Assembly (NCBI RefSeq): GCF_902833905.1 | Contig: NZ_CADFGP010000020.1 | Coordinates: 62,001-126,000 of the forward strand | Direction of reading: 5' to 3' | Length of the DNA stretch: 64,000 bases | DNA from: Paraburkholderia tuberum STM678 | GTDB lineage: Bacteria > Pseudomonadota > Gammaproteobacteria > Burkholderiales > Burkholderiaceae | Shown: one piece after another, positions 17,425-25,823 of the stretch | How positions within the stretch are numbered: position 1 is the first letter of the stretch | Layout of the letters: each line of letters opens with the position of its first letter | Notes under the pieces: generated by a model | What the model saw: only the letters and a program-made list of their open reading frames with translations | Databases searched by the model: none | What the model was told of the DNA's origin: nothing | Made by a program: the position numbers and the translations under genes

Positions 17425-18245
17425 GACTGGCCTCCGCCGATGCCGAAGTCCGCCGCGAGCGGCGTCTGCGCCGGATAGTGGAATCTGAACGGGCCGTCCG
17501 GCGCGCCGTCGATGAACTGCCGCACGGTCGGATCGGTCGACGCGCGCAGTTCGTCGGGCGTGCCCTCGGCAAGCACACCGCCGTTGGACAGGAAGTACAC
17601 GTAGTCGGCGATCGCGAATGATTCCGGCACGTCATGCGTGACGAGAATCGACGTGGCGCCGAGCGCCCGGTTCAGCGTGCGGATCAGGTTCGCGGTGATG
17701 CCGAGCGAGATTGGGTCGAGACCGGCGAACGGCTCGTCGTACATCATCAGTTCGGGGTCGAGCGCGATTGCGCGCGCGAGCGCCACGCGCCGCGCCATGC
17801 CGCCGGAAATCTCGGACGGCAGCAGGTCGCGCGCGCCGCGCAGGCCGACCGCGTTGAGCTTCATCAGCACGAGGTCGCGCAGCAGTTCTTCGGGGAGATC
17901 GGTATGCTCGCGAAGCGAGAAGGCGACGTTTTCGAACACCGACATGTCGGTGAACAGCGCGCCGAACTGGAACAGCATGCCCATCTTGCGGCGCAGCGCG
18001 TAAAGGCCTTCGCGCGTCTGCTCGCCGATGTCCTCGCCATGGAACAGCACCTGGCCGCGCTGGGCGCGCACGAGGCCGCCGATCAGCCGCAGCACCGTGG
18101 TCTTGCCGCAACCCGAGCCGCCCATGACCGCGACGACCTGACCGCGACGAAAGCGCAGATTCAGATTCGACAGGACGAGCCGGTCGCCGTAACCGAAGTC
18201 GACGTCGCGCAGCTCGAGTAAGGTCTCGGGATAGGAAGGCACCAC
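17421..18245 (-). CDS. mlaF: Phospholipid ABC transporter ATPase MlaF
   Basis: MlaF is the ATPase of the Mla lipid transporter. The 274-residue protein has Walker A GGSGCGKTT near residue 42, the signature ISGGMARRVALARA and Walker B LMMYDEPFAGLD. The start is one of two adjacent GTG codons (18245 or 18242), with AAGGA nine bases upstream. It opens the order mlaF-E-D-A-C-B, in which mlaA is embedded. A perfect TATAAT lies about 30 bp upstream. Confidence 0.95.
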   Translation of the reverse strand: MVPSYPETLLELRDVDFGYGDRLVLSNLNLRFRRGQVVAVMGGSGCGKTTVLRLIGGLVRAQRGQVLFHGEDIGEQTREGLYALRRKMGMLFQFGALFTDMSVFENVAFSLREHTDLPEELLRDLVLMKLNAVGLRGARDLLPSEISGGMARRVALARAIALDPELMMYDEPFAGLDPISLGITANLIRTLNRALGATSILVTHDVPESFAIADYVYFLSNGGVLAEGTPDELRASTDPTVRQFIDGAPDGPFRFHYPAQTPLAADFGIGGGQS

Positions 18246-18269
18246 ACTGACAATCCTTTTACAGGGAAG

Positions 18270-18310
18270 GCCGAATTATAGGGCCATCGTGCAAAAGCTG
18301 CCGTGAGGTG
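18270..18310 (-). promoter_or_regulatory. Predicted promoter for the mla operon
   Basis: A perfect TATAAT lies on the minus strand at 18280-18275 within the 91-bp gap between thiE and mlaF, giving a leader of about 25 nt before the GTG start. The -35 region is not well matched. The block CCCTATAAT is identical to that at the predicted promoter near 13910. Confidence 0.5.
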
Positions 18311-18336
18311 CCCCGTTCCTTGACTATGCCTGACGA

Positions 18337-19440
18337 TTATTGCGTAAACGTGTGTTGCAGTGCAGACACGGCGGCGGCCGGGTCGGCCGCTTCCGTCACC
18401 GCGCGCACCACGGCCGCGCAGCCGACGCCGGTCGCGAGCACGTCCGGCAGCACCTGCAGATCGATCCCGCCGATCGCGACGAGCGGCACCACGCCGTCGA
18501 GCAGCCGCACATAGCGTGCGAGGCGGCGCAAGCCCTGCGGCGCGGTCGGCATGACCTTGGTCGTGGTCGGGAACACGGCGCCCAATGCAATGTAGCTCGG
18601 CCGGAAATGCAGCGCCTTCAGCATCTCGTAGAAGCCATGAGTGGACAGGCCCAGGCGGATGCCCGTGTCGGCCAGCGCGGACAGATCCGCGGTATGCACG
18701 TCTTCCTGGCCGAGGTGCACGCCGTATGCGCCCGCCGCGAGCGCCGCCTGCCAGTGATCGTTGATGAACACCTGCGCGTCGTGCGCGCGGCCGGCCGCCA
18801 CGCAGCGCGCGATTTCGCGCTTCAGCTCGTCGGCGGGTTCGGCCGACTTGCGGCGCAACTGCACCGTCTTCACGCCGAAGCCGACCACCCGTTCGACCCA
18901 GTCCGCGGTCGGCAACACCGGATACAGGCCGAGCCTTGCCGGGCAGCGCGGGAACGCCTTGGCGGGTGCCGCCGGCAGGTCGGTAAGGCGCGGAAAGCGA
19001 GCGAGGTCGGCCGGGAAAGCATCGTCGGCGCGGGTCTCGTCGCCATCGCGCCACGCGAGCGCGAGCACCAGCGCGTCGTGCGGATCGAAACCGCAGTCGA
19101 GGAACGCGGCAAGCGCGGGAATCCAGTCTTCCGCCAGATGGCCTTCGAGGCCGTACTTCTCGCCGCCCAGATGCAGCGTCGCGCGGTTTTCCGCGGCGAC
19201 GATCACACCCGCACCCCGCGTCAGCCAGCGCGCGATCTGCTCGCCGTGCGGCTGTGCGTCGGCGGTCACGATCAGGTCGCCACCGTTCGGTTCGTCGGGT
19301 GCGATCAGGCAGATGCGCCACGGCGCGTGCGTCGGCGGCCAGTCGCCGAGACGTGCGCGGATGCGCTCGGCGGCTTCGATGAGTTCGTCGGCCGTCGGCC
19401 AGAACAGATCGCGGTCCTTCAGCGTCAACGACTGAGTCAT
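18337..19440 (-). CDS. thiE: Thiamine-phosphate synthase with N-terminal extension
   Basis: ThiE joins HMP-PP and thiazole phosphate to give thiamine phosphate. The C-terminal 200 residues (from about 169, LGLYPVLPTADW) are a full ThiE barrel with VKTVQLRRKS, FINDHWQAAL, GVHLGQEDV and the VAIGGID phosphate loop. The first 168 residues are an extra domain I do not recognise with confidence. It contains an APDEPNGGDLIVTADAQ segment and could be a degenerate remnant of a partner enzyme such as HMP kinase. The ATG at 19440 overlaps the thiG stop as ATGA, which fixes the long start. Confidence 0.88.
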   Translation of the reverse strand: MTQSLTLKDRDLFWPTADELIEAAERIRARLGDWPPTHAPWRICLIAPDEPNGGDLIVTADAQPHGEQIARWLTRGAGVIVAAENRATLHLGGEKYGLEGHLAEDWIPALAAFLDCGFDPHDALVLALAWRDGDETRADDAFPADLARFPRLTDLPAAPAKAFPRCPARLGLYPVLPTADWVERVVGFGVKTVQLRRKSAEPADELKREIARCVAAGRAHDAQVFINDHWQAALAAGAYGVHLGQEDVHTADLSALADTGIRLGLSTHGFYEMLKALHFRPSYIALGAVFPTTTKVMPTAPQGLRRLARYVRLLDGVVPLVAIGGIDLQVLPDVLATGVGCAAVVRAVTEAADPAAAVSALQHTFTQ

Positions 19441-20252
19441 GCGGCACCTCCATCCTGATGCCAGAACGGCATGCCGACCACCGGCGTGCTCGCGTGCGCG
19501 CTCTCGCGCTCGGCCATCGGGCCCGCGAGATACGCTTGCCGACCCGCCTCGACGCCCAGCGCGAACGCGCGCGCCATCGCGTCGGGGTGCGTCGCCTGCG
19601 ACACGGCCGTGTTCAGCAGCACGCCGTCGAAGCCCCACTCCATCACCTGGGCCGCATGCGACGGCACGCCGAGCCCGGCGTCGACGATCAGCGGCACGTC
19701 CGGCAGCCGCTCGCGCAACACGCGCAGCCCGTATGGATTGATCACGCCCTTGCCGGTGCCGATCGGCGCGCCCCACGGCATCAGCGCCTCGCAGCCGGCG
19801 TCGAGCAGACGGCGGCCGATCACCAGATCTTCGGTGCAGTACGGCAGCACCTTGAAGCCATCCTTGACGAGCCGCGCGGCGGCTTCGATCAGGCCGACCG
19901 GGTCGGGCTGCAGTGTGTAGTCGTCGCCGATCAGTTCGAGCTTGATCCACTCGGTCTCGAAGATTTCGCGCGCCATGTGCGCGGTCGTCACCGCTTCACC
20001 GACGCTCAGGCAACCCGCCGTGTTCGGCAAGAGCGGCACGCCATGGCGCTTGAGCAGATCGAAGAAGCCGGCTTCGGCGTGGCCCTCGTTCATCTGACGG
20101 CGCAGCGCGACCGTCACCATGCCGGGGCGCGCGGCGTCGATCGAATCGGACAGCGATTGCAGCGACGGATAGCGCGATGTGCCGAGCAGCACGCGGCTTG
20201 CAAAAGTTTGACCGTATAGCGTCAGCGCGTCGGCGGTCTCGTGAGAAGTCAT
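19437..20252 (-). CDS. thiG: Thiazole synthase
   Basis: ThiG builds the thiazole phosphate ring from DXP, dehydroglycine and ThiS thiocarboxylate. The protein of about 271 residues is a (beta/alpha)8 barrel with LLGTSRYPS near the N-terminus, the Schiff-base lysine in IKLELIGDD, the PWGAPIGTG loop and IVDAGLGVPSHAA. I place the start at ATG 20252 (MTSHETAD); an ATG three codons upstream is also possible. It follows thiS by about 107 bp. Confidence 0.94.
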   Translation of the reverse strand: MTSHETADALTLYGQTFASRVLLGTSRYPSLQSLSDSIDAARPGMVTVALRRQMNEGHAEAGFFDLLKRHGVPLLPNTAGCLSVGEAVTTAHMAREIFETEWIKLELIGDDYTLQPDPVGLIEAAARLVKDGFKVLPYCTEDLVIGRRLLDAGCEALMPWGAPIGTGKGVINPYGLRVLRERLPDVPLIVDAGLGVPSHAAQVMEWGFDGVLLNTAVSQATHPDAMARAFALGVEAGRQAYLAGPMAERESAHASTPVVGMPFWHQDGGAA

Positions 20253-20359
20253 TTGCATCATCCTGGTTTGCCCTCGCGGCTAGAACCGACCGCGTTGCGG
20301 CAATGGGTTTTCGGCGACGGTTGTTGCGTTCGGTAAGCGACAGGCTGGCGCGGTCGCGC

Positions 20360-20557
20360 TCAGCCGCCCGCGACCGGCTGCACGACGTCGAGCCGGTCGC
20401 CCGTTTGCAACGCGCGCGCCGCATGCTGCGCACGCGCGACGAAATCGCCGTTGAGCGCGACCGCGAACGGCGGACGCGCGCCAAAGGCGGCGAGCGCATC
20501 GGCGACGGTCGCGCCCTCGGGCAGCGACAACGGCTTCTGATTGATATGAATGTCCAT
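20360..20557 (-). CDS. thiS: Sulphur carrier protein ThiS
   Basis: ThiS is the ubiquitin-like sulphur carrier for thiazole synthesis. The 65-residue protein starts MDIHINQKPLSLPEG and ends in Gly-Gly, the C-terminus that is adenylated and thiocarboxylated. The middle VALNGDFVAR segment matches the family. The frame is open 17 codons upstream, but those residues are unrelated. It lies between thiO and thiG. Confidence 0.93.
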   Translation of the reverse strand: MDIHINQKPLSLPEGATVADALAAFGARPPFAVALNGDFVARAQHAARALQTGDRLDVVQPVAGG

Positions 20558-20616
20558 GGTGTTCGAATGCGGTTCAATCGATGGCGCAAGCGGCATCGCG
20601 CGCGGCACGTTGGCCG

Positions 20617-21753
20617 CTACGCTCGGGCCGGCTCGCGCGCGAAATGCTGCTGGAACAGCTCGCTCCAGCGTGAGTCGCGCCGCCAGCCGGCGAATGCGTC
20701 GGCATCACCGACGCGGCCGTCGAGCAGCGCGCTCGCGAAGCGCACGGCTTCGTCGGCGACTTCGGGCGCGATCATGTAGCCGTGCCGGTACAGGCCGTTC
20801 ACGCGCAGCGTGCGCGCGCCGTCCCACAGCAGCGCGGGACGATGATCGGGCAAGGTCGGCCGGCACTGCGAATTCAGCTCGAGAATGCGCGCCTCGCCGA
20901 AGCCCGGGTGCACCGAAAACGCCGCGCTCAGCAACTCGAGCGCCGAACGCACGCTGACGGGCGACATGTCCTCGCCCTCCACCTCGGTCGCGCCGATCAC
21001 GTAGAGGCCGTTCTGCTTCGGCGCGATATACAGCGGGTAACGCGGATGCAGTAGCCGCACCGGGCGCGTCAGCTGCAGGTGAGGCGCATGCACGCGCGCA
21101 ACTTCGCCGCGGATGCCGCGCAGCGTCGGCAGCACCGGCTTCGCGCCGAGCCCGCGGCAATCGATGGTGATGCCGGCCTCGGGCAGCGACGCGTCGTCGA
21201 TCGGCGTGTTCCAGTGCGTGTCGACGCCGCGCTCGGCAAGCCCGGCCGCGAGCGCGGACAGCACCTGGCGGTTGTCGAGCTGGCCTTCTCGCGGCAGCAG
21301 CCAGCCTTGGCTGAAGCGGCCGGCCAACGCGGGTTCGGCGGCGCCGAGCTGCGCGCCCGCCAACGCGACGAAGCCGCCGTCGAGCAACTCGGCCGGCGCG
21401 TTCGCACGCACGCGCCGCTCGAATAGCGGCGCCTCGGTGCGATCCGCGTGATGCCAGACGACGAGCGTGCCGTTGCGCTGGAAAAACACCGGCTCCGGCA
21501 GTTCGGCAAGCACGCGCGGCCAGCTTTCGAGCGAACTCGCGCCAAGCCGCGTGATCAGCAGCTCGGCGCTCGCGGCCTCTGCCAGCGGTGCGAGCATCGC
21601 GGCGGCGACCCACGCGGCAGCCTGCGAACCGGTGGCATCGCCGCGCTCGTAGAGCGCCACGCGATGCCCGTCGCCAGCGAGGCGCCACGCGACCAGGCGG
21701 CCGCACAGGCCGCCGCCGAGCACGGCGAAATCGGGTCGGGCGGGACGGTTCAT
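20617..21753 (-). CDS. thiO: Glycine oxidase ThiO
   Basis: ThiO is the FAD-dependent glycine oxidase that supplies dehydroglycine to ThiG. The 378-residue protein has the dinucleotide-binding motif FAVLGGGLCGRLVAWRL at the N-terminus, and distal motifs ATEVEGED and NGLYRHGYMIAP seen in DAAO-family enzymes. The ATG at 21753 has a GGAG site seven bases upstream and gives the FAD motif at the expected depth. The gene is downstream of a TPP riboswitch, which fits its role in thiamine synthesis. Confidence 0.92.
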   Translation of the reverse strand: MNRPARPDFAVLGGGLCGRLVAWRLAGDGHRVALYERGDATGSQAAAWVAAAMLAPLAEAASAELLITRLGASSLESWPRVLAELPEPVFFQRNGTLVVWHHADRTEAPLFERRVRANAPAELLDGGFVALAGAQLGAAEPALAGRFSQGWLLPREGQLDNRQVLSALAAGLAERGVDTHWNTPIDDASLPEAGITIDCRGLGAKPVLPTLRGIRGEVARVHAPHLQLTRPVRLLHPRYPLYIAPKQNGLYVIGATEVEGEDMSPVSVRSALELLSAAFSVHPGFGEARILELNSQCRPTLPDHRPALLWDGARTLRVNGLYRHGYMIAPEVADEAVRFASALLDGRVGDADAFAGWRRDSRWSELFQQHFAREPARA

Positions 21754-21987
21754 CGCGCGCGCTCCGTTCGACTGCGGTGGGCAAAACCAAAACGGCACGG
21801 CTCGCCCGAGGCGGCGTGACGAAGGGAAAAATGCATGTCTGAAGAATAGGCGGTCATCGAGTCCTTTCCGTACGGCCAAAAACGCACGTACCCAGGACGA
21901 AACCGGCGGGTGAAGCCGGCCGGTCACGACGTGCACATGTGAGCTGCGCTCGCCGCCCGGCGGGGAATGGAAGACGGTTGCTTCCGG
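21754..21987 (-). other. thiO leader between riboswitch and start codon
   Basis: About 230 transcribed, non-coding bases. A CCGGC/GCCGG hairpin at about 21910-21930, followed by TTTCG on the minus strand, could belong to the expression platform, but the T-run is short. No small gene is supported. Confidence 0.35.
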
Positions 21988-22092
21988 AAACTTCCCGCGC
22001 CGGTATTACCCGGATCGGGTGCAAAGGGTCTCTCTCAGCCTCGCCGCCCCGGCATGAAAGTCATGCCGCCTGTGGGCGAAGCACCCCTGTTT
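21988..22092 (-). promoter_or_regulatory. TPP riboswitch (THI element)
   Basis: Read on the minus strand, this segment has the conserved THI-box parts in order: CAGGGGTGC, a GC-rich P3 arm with the ATGAC/GTCAT-like hairpin, GGCTGAGAGAGACCC, CCCGATCCGGGTAATACC and GCGCGGGAAG. CUGAGA and GGGTAATACC are the pyrimidine- and pyrophosphate-sensor cores. It precedes thiO by about 235 bp and therefore probably controls thiOSGE in response to thiamine pyrophosphate. Confidence 0.95.
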
Positions 22093-22528
22093 CGTCGCAG
22101 GTTATTAGACCATAAAAGGCGCGGCGCCCGCAAACCAGCGCTCCGCGGTCGCCACCCCAATTTTGATCTGGCACCGTCTATCGAGATGCCGGTGCGAAGC
22201 GGCCCGGCGCTCTGGCACAATGCCGTGATCGGTGCCGCAAAAACGCGGCGCGCGCGGCACTCGTGGCCGCATGCGTGGCGGCGGCACCCCGGCGGATGCC
22301 GGCCCCGAAAATTAATTTTCGCTTAAGGGCGTCACGCCAGAATCGGGCGCCCGTCCGGACTCGCGTCATCGAGCGTGATGGCGCGATGACCGGCCAGGTA
22401 TCGCAGACCCGCGGCAGCCACACCCTCGCAAAGGCGCCTGCTGTTCGCGGGATCGCCCGACATGGGTCAACCAGATCGGACCCGTACGCCGGAATGGCAC
22501 TTCGGGTCAGCACTTCATCAGGATGCTC
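22093..22528. other. Divergent intergenic region (thi operon / ABC transporter)
   Basis: A 436-bp gap between the riboswitch and the plus-strand ABC transporter gene. It must contain both divergent promoters, but I see no clear -35/-10 pair. Short open frames here have no recognisable content. The notable element is a 16-bp AT-rich perfect palindrome at 22306-22321. Confidence 0.5.
22306..22321. repeat. 16-bp perfect palindrome, possible operator
   Basis: CGAAAATTAATTTTCG is a perfect inverted repeat with an all-AT core in a GC-rich background. It lies about 210 bp upstream of the ABC transporter start and about 215 bp upstream of the riboswitch. The form suits a dimeric regulator, but the protein is unknown. 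Confidence 0.45.
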
Positions 22529-24280
22529 ATGACACCACATACTTCCGCCAGCCCCGCGCTGCCGCCCGACGAAAAGGTCTCCGCGTGGACCCTGATCAAG
22601 CCCTACTGGGTTTCCGAGGAACGAGGCATCGCGTGGGGGCTGCTCGTCACGATCATCGTGATGAACCTGCTCGTCGTCTGGATCAACGTGCGCCTGAATA
22701 GCTGGAGCAGGGACTTCTACAACGCGCTGCAGGCGAAGAACGTCCACGACTTCCCGCACCTGCTGATGATCTTCACCGGACTCGCGTTCGGTTTCATCAT
22801 CCTCGCCGTGTATGGACGCTATCTGCGCCAGATGCTCGGCTTCCGCTGGCGCCAGTGGCTGACCACCCGCTACCTGAACGAGTGGCTCGACGACAGCGCG
22901 TTCTACCGCATCGAGCGCGACCGCCTCGCCGACAACCCCGACCAGCGGATCAGCGACGACCTGCAGTCGTTCGCGACCACCACGCTGTCGCTGACGCTCG
23001 ATCTGCTGTCGACCGTCGTCACGCTCGTGTCGTTCATCACGATCCTGTGGTCGCTCGCGGGCGCGTTGAGCATCTCGCTCGGCGGCATGCCGCTGCAGAT
23101 CCCCGGCTATATGGTGTGGGCCGCGGCGCTATATGCGGTGGGCGGCTCGCTCGTCACGCAGAAGGTCGGCCATCCGCTCGTGTCGATCAACTATCAGGCG
23201 CAGAAAGTCGAGGCCGATTTCCGTTTCGGCTTGATACGGCTGCGTGAGAACGCCGAGCAGATCGCGTTCTACAACGGCATGGAAACCGAGAAGACGAACG
23301 CGCGCACGCTGTTCGGCCGCATCCGCGACAACTGGTGGCAGGTGATGAAGTACACGAAGCGCCTCACCTTCGTGCTGAGCTTCTACGGCCAGATCGCGAT
23401 CATTTTCCCGATCGTCGTCGCCTCGCCGCGCTACTTCGCGGGCGCGTTCACGTTCGGCGTGCTGATGCAGATTTCGAGCGCGTTCGGCACGGTCAGCGAT
23501 TCGTTCTCGTGGTTCATCAACAGTTATACGAGCCTCGTCGAATGGCGCGCGACCGTGAACCGGTTGCGCGAATTCAAGCGCGTCGTGCATTCGCCGCGTC
23601 TGAAGGAATCGGTGTCGCCGGCCACGGAACATGGCGGCATCAATCTGCATTTCGTCGACAGCAACACGCTTACCACCGACAGCCTCCAGCTCGCGCTGCC
23701 CAATGGCAACCCACTGTCGCGCATCCGCGATATCGTGATCCGGCCGGGCTCGCGCTGGCTCGTGCGCGGTCCGTCGGGCGCCGGCAAGAGCACGCTGATG
23801 CGCGCGCTCGCGGGCCTGTGGCCGTTCGGCGACGGCTCGATCGACGCACCGGTCAACGCGCGCATGATGTTCATCCCGCAGGTCAGCTACATGCCGATCG
23901 GCACGCTGAAGGCGGCGCTCGCGTATCCGTCGGCGGCGGACACCTATGACGACGACGAATGCCGCGACGCGCTCATCACCTGCCATCTGTCGGAATACGC
24001 GGACCGTCTGCAGGAAACGGCGCACTGGACTCGCGTGCTGTCGCCGGGTGAACAGCAGCGCTTCGCCGCCGCGCGCGTGCTGCTGCACAAGCCGGACTAC
24101 CTGTTCCTCGACGAAGCGACCAGCGCGCTCGACGCGGAAAACGAGGCGCGGCTCTATCGGCTGTTCACCGAGCGGTTGCCGAAGGCTGCGATCGTCAGCG
24201 TCGCGCATCGCGAATCGCTCGCAGCGTTCCATCACGAAACGCTCGACGTCGAGCGTTCTGTCGAAGCGGTAGCGGCGTGA
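22529..24280 (+). CDS. SbmA/YddA-type ABC transporter, fused membrane and ATPase domains
   Basis: A 583-residue half-transporter. The N-terminal part has about six membrane segments and resembles the SbmA/BacA and YddA (ABCD-like) family, including a conserved NPDQRISDDL loop (EAA-like) near residue 150. The ATPase domain has Walker A GPSGAGKST near 414, the signature LSPGEQQRFAAAR near 504 and Walker B LFLDEATSALD near 525. ATG 22529 is preferred over ATG 22523 because an AGGA site sits at proper distance. The stop overlaps the next start as GTGA. The substrate is unknown. Confidence 0.88.
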   Translation: MTPHTSASPALPPDEKVSAWTLIKPYWVSEERGIAWGLLVTIIVMNLLVVWINVRLNSWSRDFYNALQAKNVHDFPHLLMIFTGLAFGFIILAVYGRYLRQMLGFRWRQWLTTRYLNEWLDDSAFYRIERDRLADNPDQRISDDLQSFATTTLSLTLDLLSTVVTLVSFITILWSLAGALSISLGGMPLQIPGYMVWAAALYAVGGSLVTQKVGHPLVSINYQAQKVEADFRFGLIRLRENAEQIAFYNGMETEKTNARTLFGRIRDNWWQVMKYTKRLTFVLSFYGQIAIIFPIVVASPRYFAGAFTFGVLMQISSAFGTVSDSFSWFINSYTSLVEWRATVNRLREFKRVVHSPRLKESVSPATEHGGINLHFVDSNTLTTDSLQLALPNGNPLSRIRDIVIRPGSRWLVRGPSGAGKSTLMRALAGLWPFGDGSIDAPVNARMMFIPQVSYMPIGTLKAALAYPSAADTYDDDECRDALITCHLSEYADRLQETAHWTRVLSPGEQQRFAAARVLLHKPDYLFLDEATSALDAENEARLYRLFTERLPKAAIVSVAHRESLAAFHHETLDVERSVEAVAA

Positions 24281-25080
24281 GCGACGCGAGCGGCGCTCAC
24301 GTCAGCGAAGCGCACGGCACCGCCGCTCGCGTCGTGCTGATCACCGGCGCCGGTTCCGGCATCGGCGCGGCGCTCGCACGGCGCCTCGCGGCGCCGCATA
24401 CGTCGTTGATGCTGCACGCGCGCGGCGCAGACGACGCCTCCCGTCGACGGCTCGTGCAGGTTGCCGCCGACTGCACGGCAAGCGGCGCACGCTGCGCGAC
24501 CGTGTTCGGCGACCTCGCCGAGCGCGGCGCGGCGGAGCACGTGATCCATCAGACGCTCGCGAGCTTCGGCGCACTCGATCAACTGGTCGCGAACGCCGGC
24601 CATGCGCAGCGCCAAACGCTGGCCGCGCTCGATCCCGACACCTTCGGCGCCGCCTTCGCCGCGATGCCAGCCGCCTTCGCCGCGCTCGTGCGGCGCGCGA
24701 TGCCCGCGCTCGAAACATCGAAGCGCGGTCGCGTGGTCGCCTTGAGTTCGTTCGTCGCGCATCGCTATCGCGCGGATGCGCCATTCGCCGCGACGGCGGC
24801 CGCGAAAGCGGCACTCGAAGCGCTTGCGAAAACGGCGGCCGCGGAGCTCGCGCCGCTCGGCGTGACCGTCAATTGCGTGGCGCCGGGCTACACGCGCAAG
24901 GATCGCGGCCCAAGCGCCGACAACGCGGCCGTGTGGGCGCACGCCGCCGAAGCCACGCCGCTCGGTCACGTCGCCGAACCGGACGACGTCGCCGCGCTGA
25001 TCGCATTCCTGCTGTCCGACGCGGCACGCCACATCACCGGCCAGGTGATTCACATCGATGGCGGCTTGACGCTCGGTTAA
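24277..25080 (+). CDS. SDR-family protein with non-canonical active site
   Basis: A 267-residue Rossmann-fold SDR protein. The cofactor motif TGAGSGIG (residues 23-30), VANAG (104-108), the VTVNCVAPGY segment and the C-terminal ITGQVIHIDGG are all typical of FabG-like SDRs. The active site is not: after the Ser pair at 157-158 the expected YxxxK reads FAATAAAK (170-177), so Tyr is replaced by Phe, or by Thr depending on alignment, with an apparent three-residue insertion before the Lys. The start is GTG 24277, coupled to the upstream ABC gene. The reaction, if any, is unknown. Confidence 0.85.
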   Translation: MSDASGAHVSEAHGTAARVVLITGAGSGIGAALARRLAAPHTSLMLHARGADDASRRRLVQVAADCTASGARCATVFGDLAERGAAEHVIHQTLASFGALDQLVANAGHAQRQTLAALDPDTFGAAFAAMPAAFAALVRRAMPALETSKRGRVVALSSFVAHRYRADAPFAATAAAKAALEALAKTAAAELAPLGVTVNCVAPGYTRKDRGPSADNAAVWAHAAEATPLGHVAEPDDVAALIAFLLSDAARHITGQVIHIDGGLTLG

Positions 25081-25285
25081 GCCTCGCCTGCGCGCCGGCA
25101 CCTCCGGGCGCAACATCCGGAAAGACACGAGAAGAGTTCGAAAGCATTTGCGGAGCGCGCAAGCTGTTCCGCGCTTTGAAAATGCCTGCGAGCAGCGACG
25201 ATAGTCGTACGGGCCGCGCCATGCGCCGGCCGTCGTTGATGTCAGTCACGTCTTTCATCGCAACCGCTCTTCGGACTCCTCGCCC

Positions 25286-25759
25286 ATGTCATTCGCTCGC
25301 CGTGTTTCACCTTTGCTCCCGTCTTTGCTCCCGCGCATCGCGCTCGCCTGCGGCGCGGCGCTGCTGCTCACGAACGCCGTCGATGCCGCGCAAACGACCG
25401 GGCCGAACCAACCCGCCGATATCTGCGCGGCGCTCACGCACATCGTCGATGCGAGCGATTTCCGGCGACTGCCAAACGAGACCGCCGCGCAACTGCCGGG
25501 CGTCTCCCATCCCGACGATTGCCGCGCCAGCCCGCACGCGTACGACTGCCACTGGCGTGCGCACTGGCAAGCCGACGGCGTCATCAACGATCCGCTCGAA
25601 GAACTCGGCGCCGACATCGCCGCCTGCTTTCCGCGCGTCGTGCACGACGTCAACACACCCGTGCGCCAGCATTTCGTCGTGACCACCGACGCCCGTCGCG
25701 TGAACGTCACCGCGAGCGTGCAAGGTCAGAACGAACTGCGACTGCGCGTGACGCGCTGA
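25286..25759 (+). CDS. Small secreted protein of unknown function
   Basis: A 157-residue protein with a Sec signal peptide (basic start, hydrophobic stretch about 15-30, cleavage near VDA-AQ). The mature part has four cysteines (Cys47, 79, 88, 114), consistent with two disulphides in the periplasm, and no motif I recognise. It lies 205 bp after the SDR gene and about 60 bp before the lipoprotein-like gene on the same strand. Codon use matches the surroundings, so I take it as a real gene. Confidence 0.6.
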   Translation: MSFARRVSPLLPSLLPRIALACGAALLLTNAVDAAQTTGPNQPADICAALTHIVDASDFRRLPNETAAQLPGVSHPDDCRASPHAYDCHWRAHWQADGVINDPLEELGADIAACFPRVVHDVNTPVRQHFVVTTDARRVNVTASVQGQNELRLRVTR

Positions 25760-25823
25760 GCGCGCGGCCGTCGCTGCTTTTGATGCTCCATCGCATTTTG
25801 TGACCGGGATCGGGCGCTGCCTC

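Noticed and set aside
20558..20608. A longer ThiS starting at 20608
   Set aside because: The extra 17 residues are unrelated to ThiS, and the MDIHINQ start is the family N-terminus.
22262..22532. A CRISPR, tRNA or rRNA gene anywhere in the window
   Set aside because: No regularly spaced repeats, cloverleaf with CCA end, or rRNA core sequence was found on reading both strands; this interval was examined most closely because it is the longest gap.
22178..22759. Open frames in the thi/ABC divergent gap, including a 193-codon minus-strand frame
   Set aside because: No ribosome site or recognisable motif, and the frame overlaps the start of the real plus-strand ABC gene.
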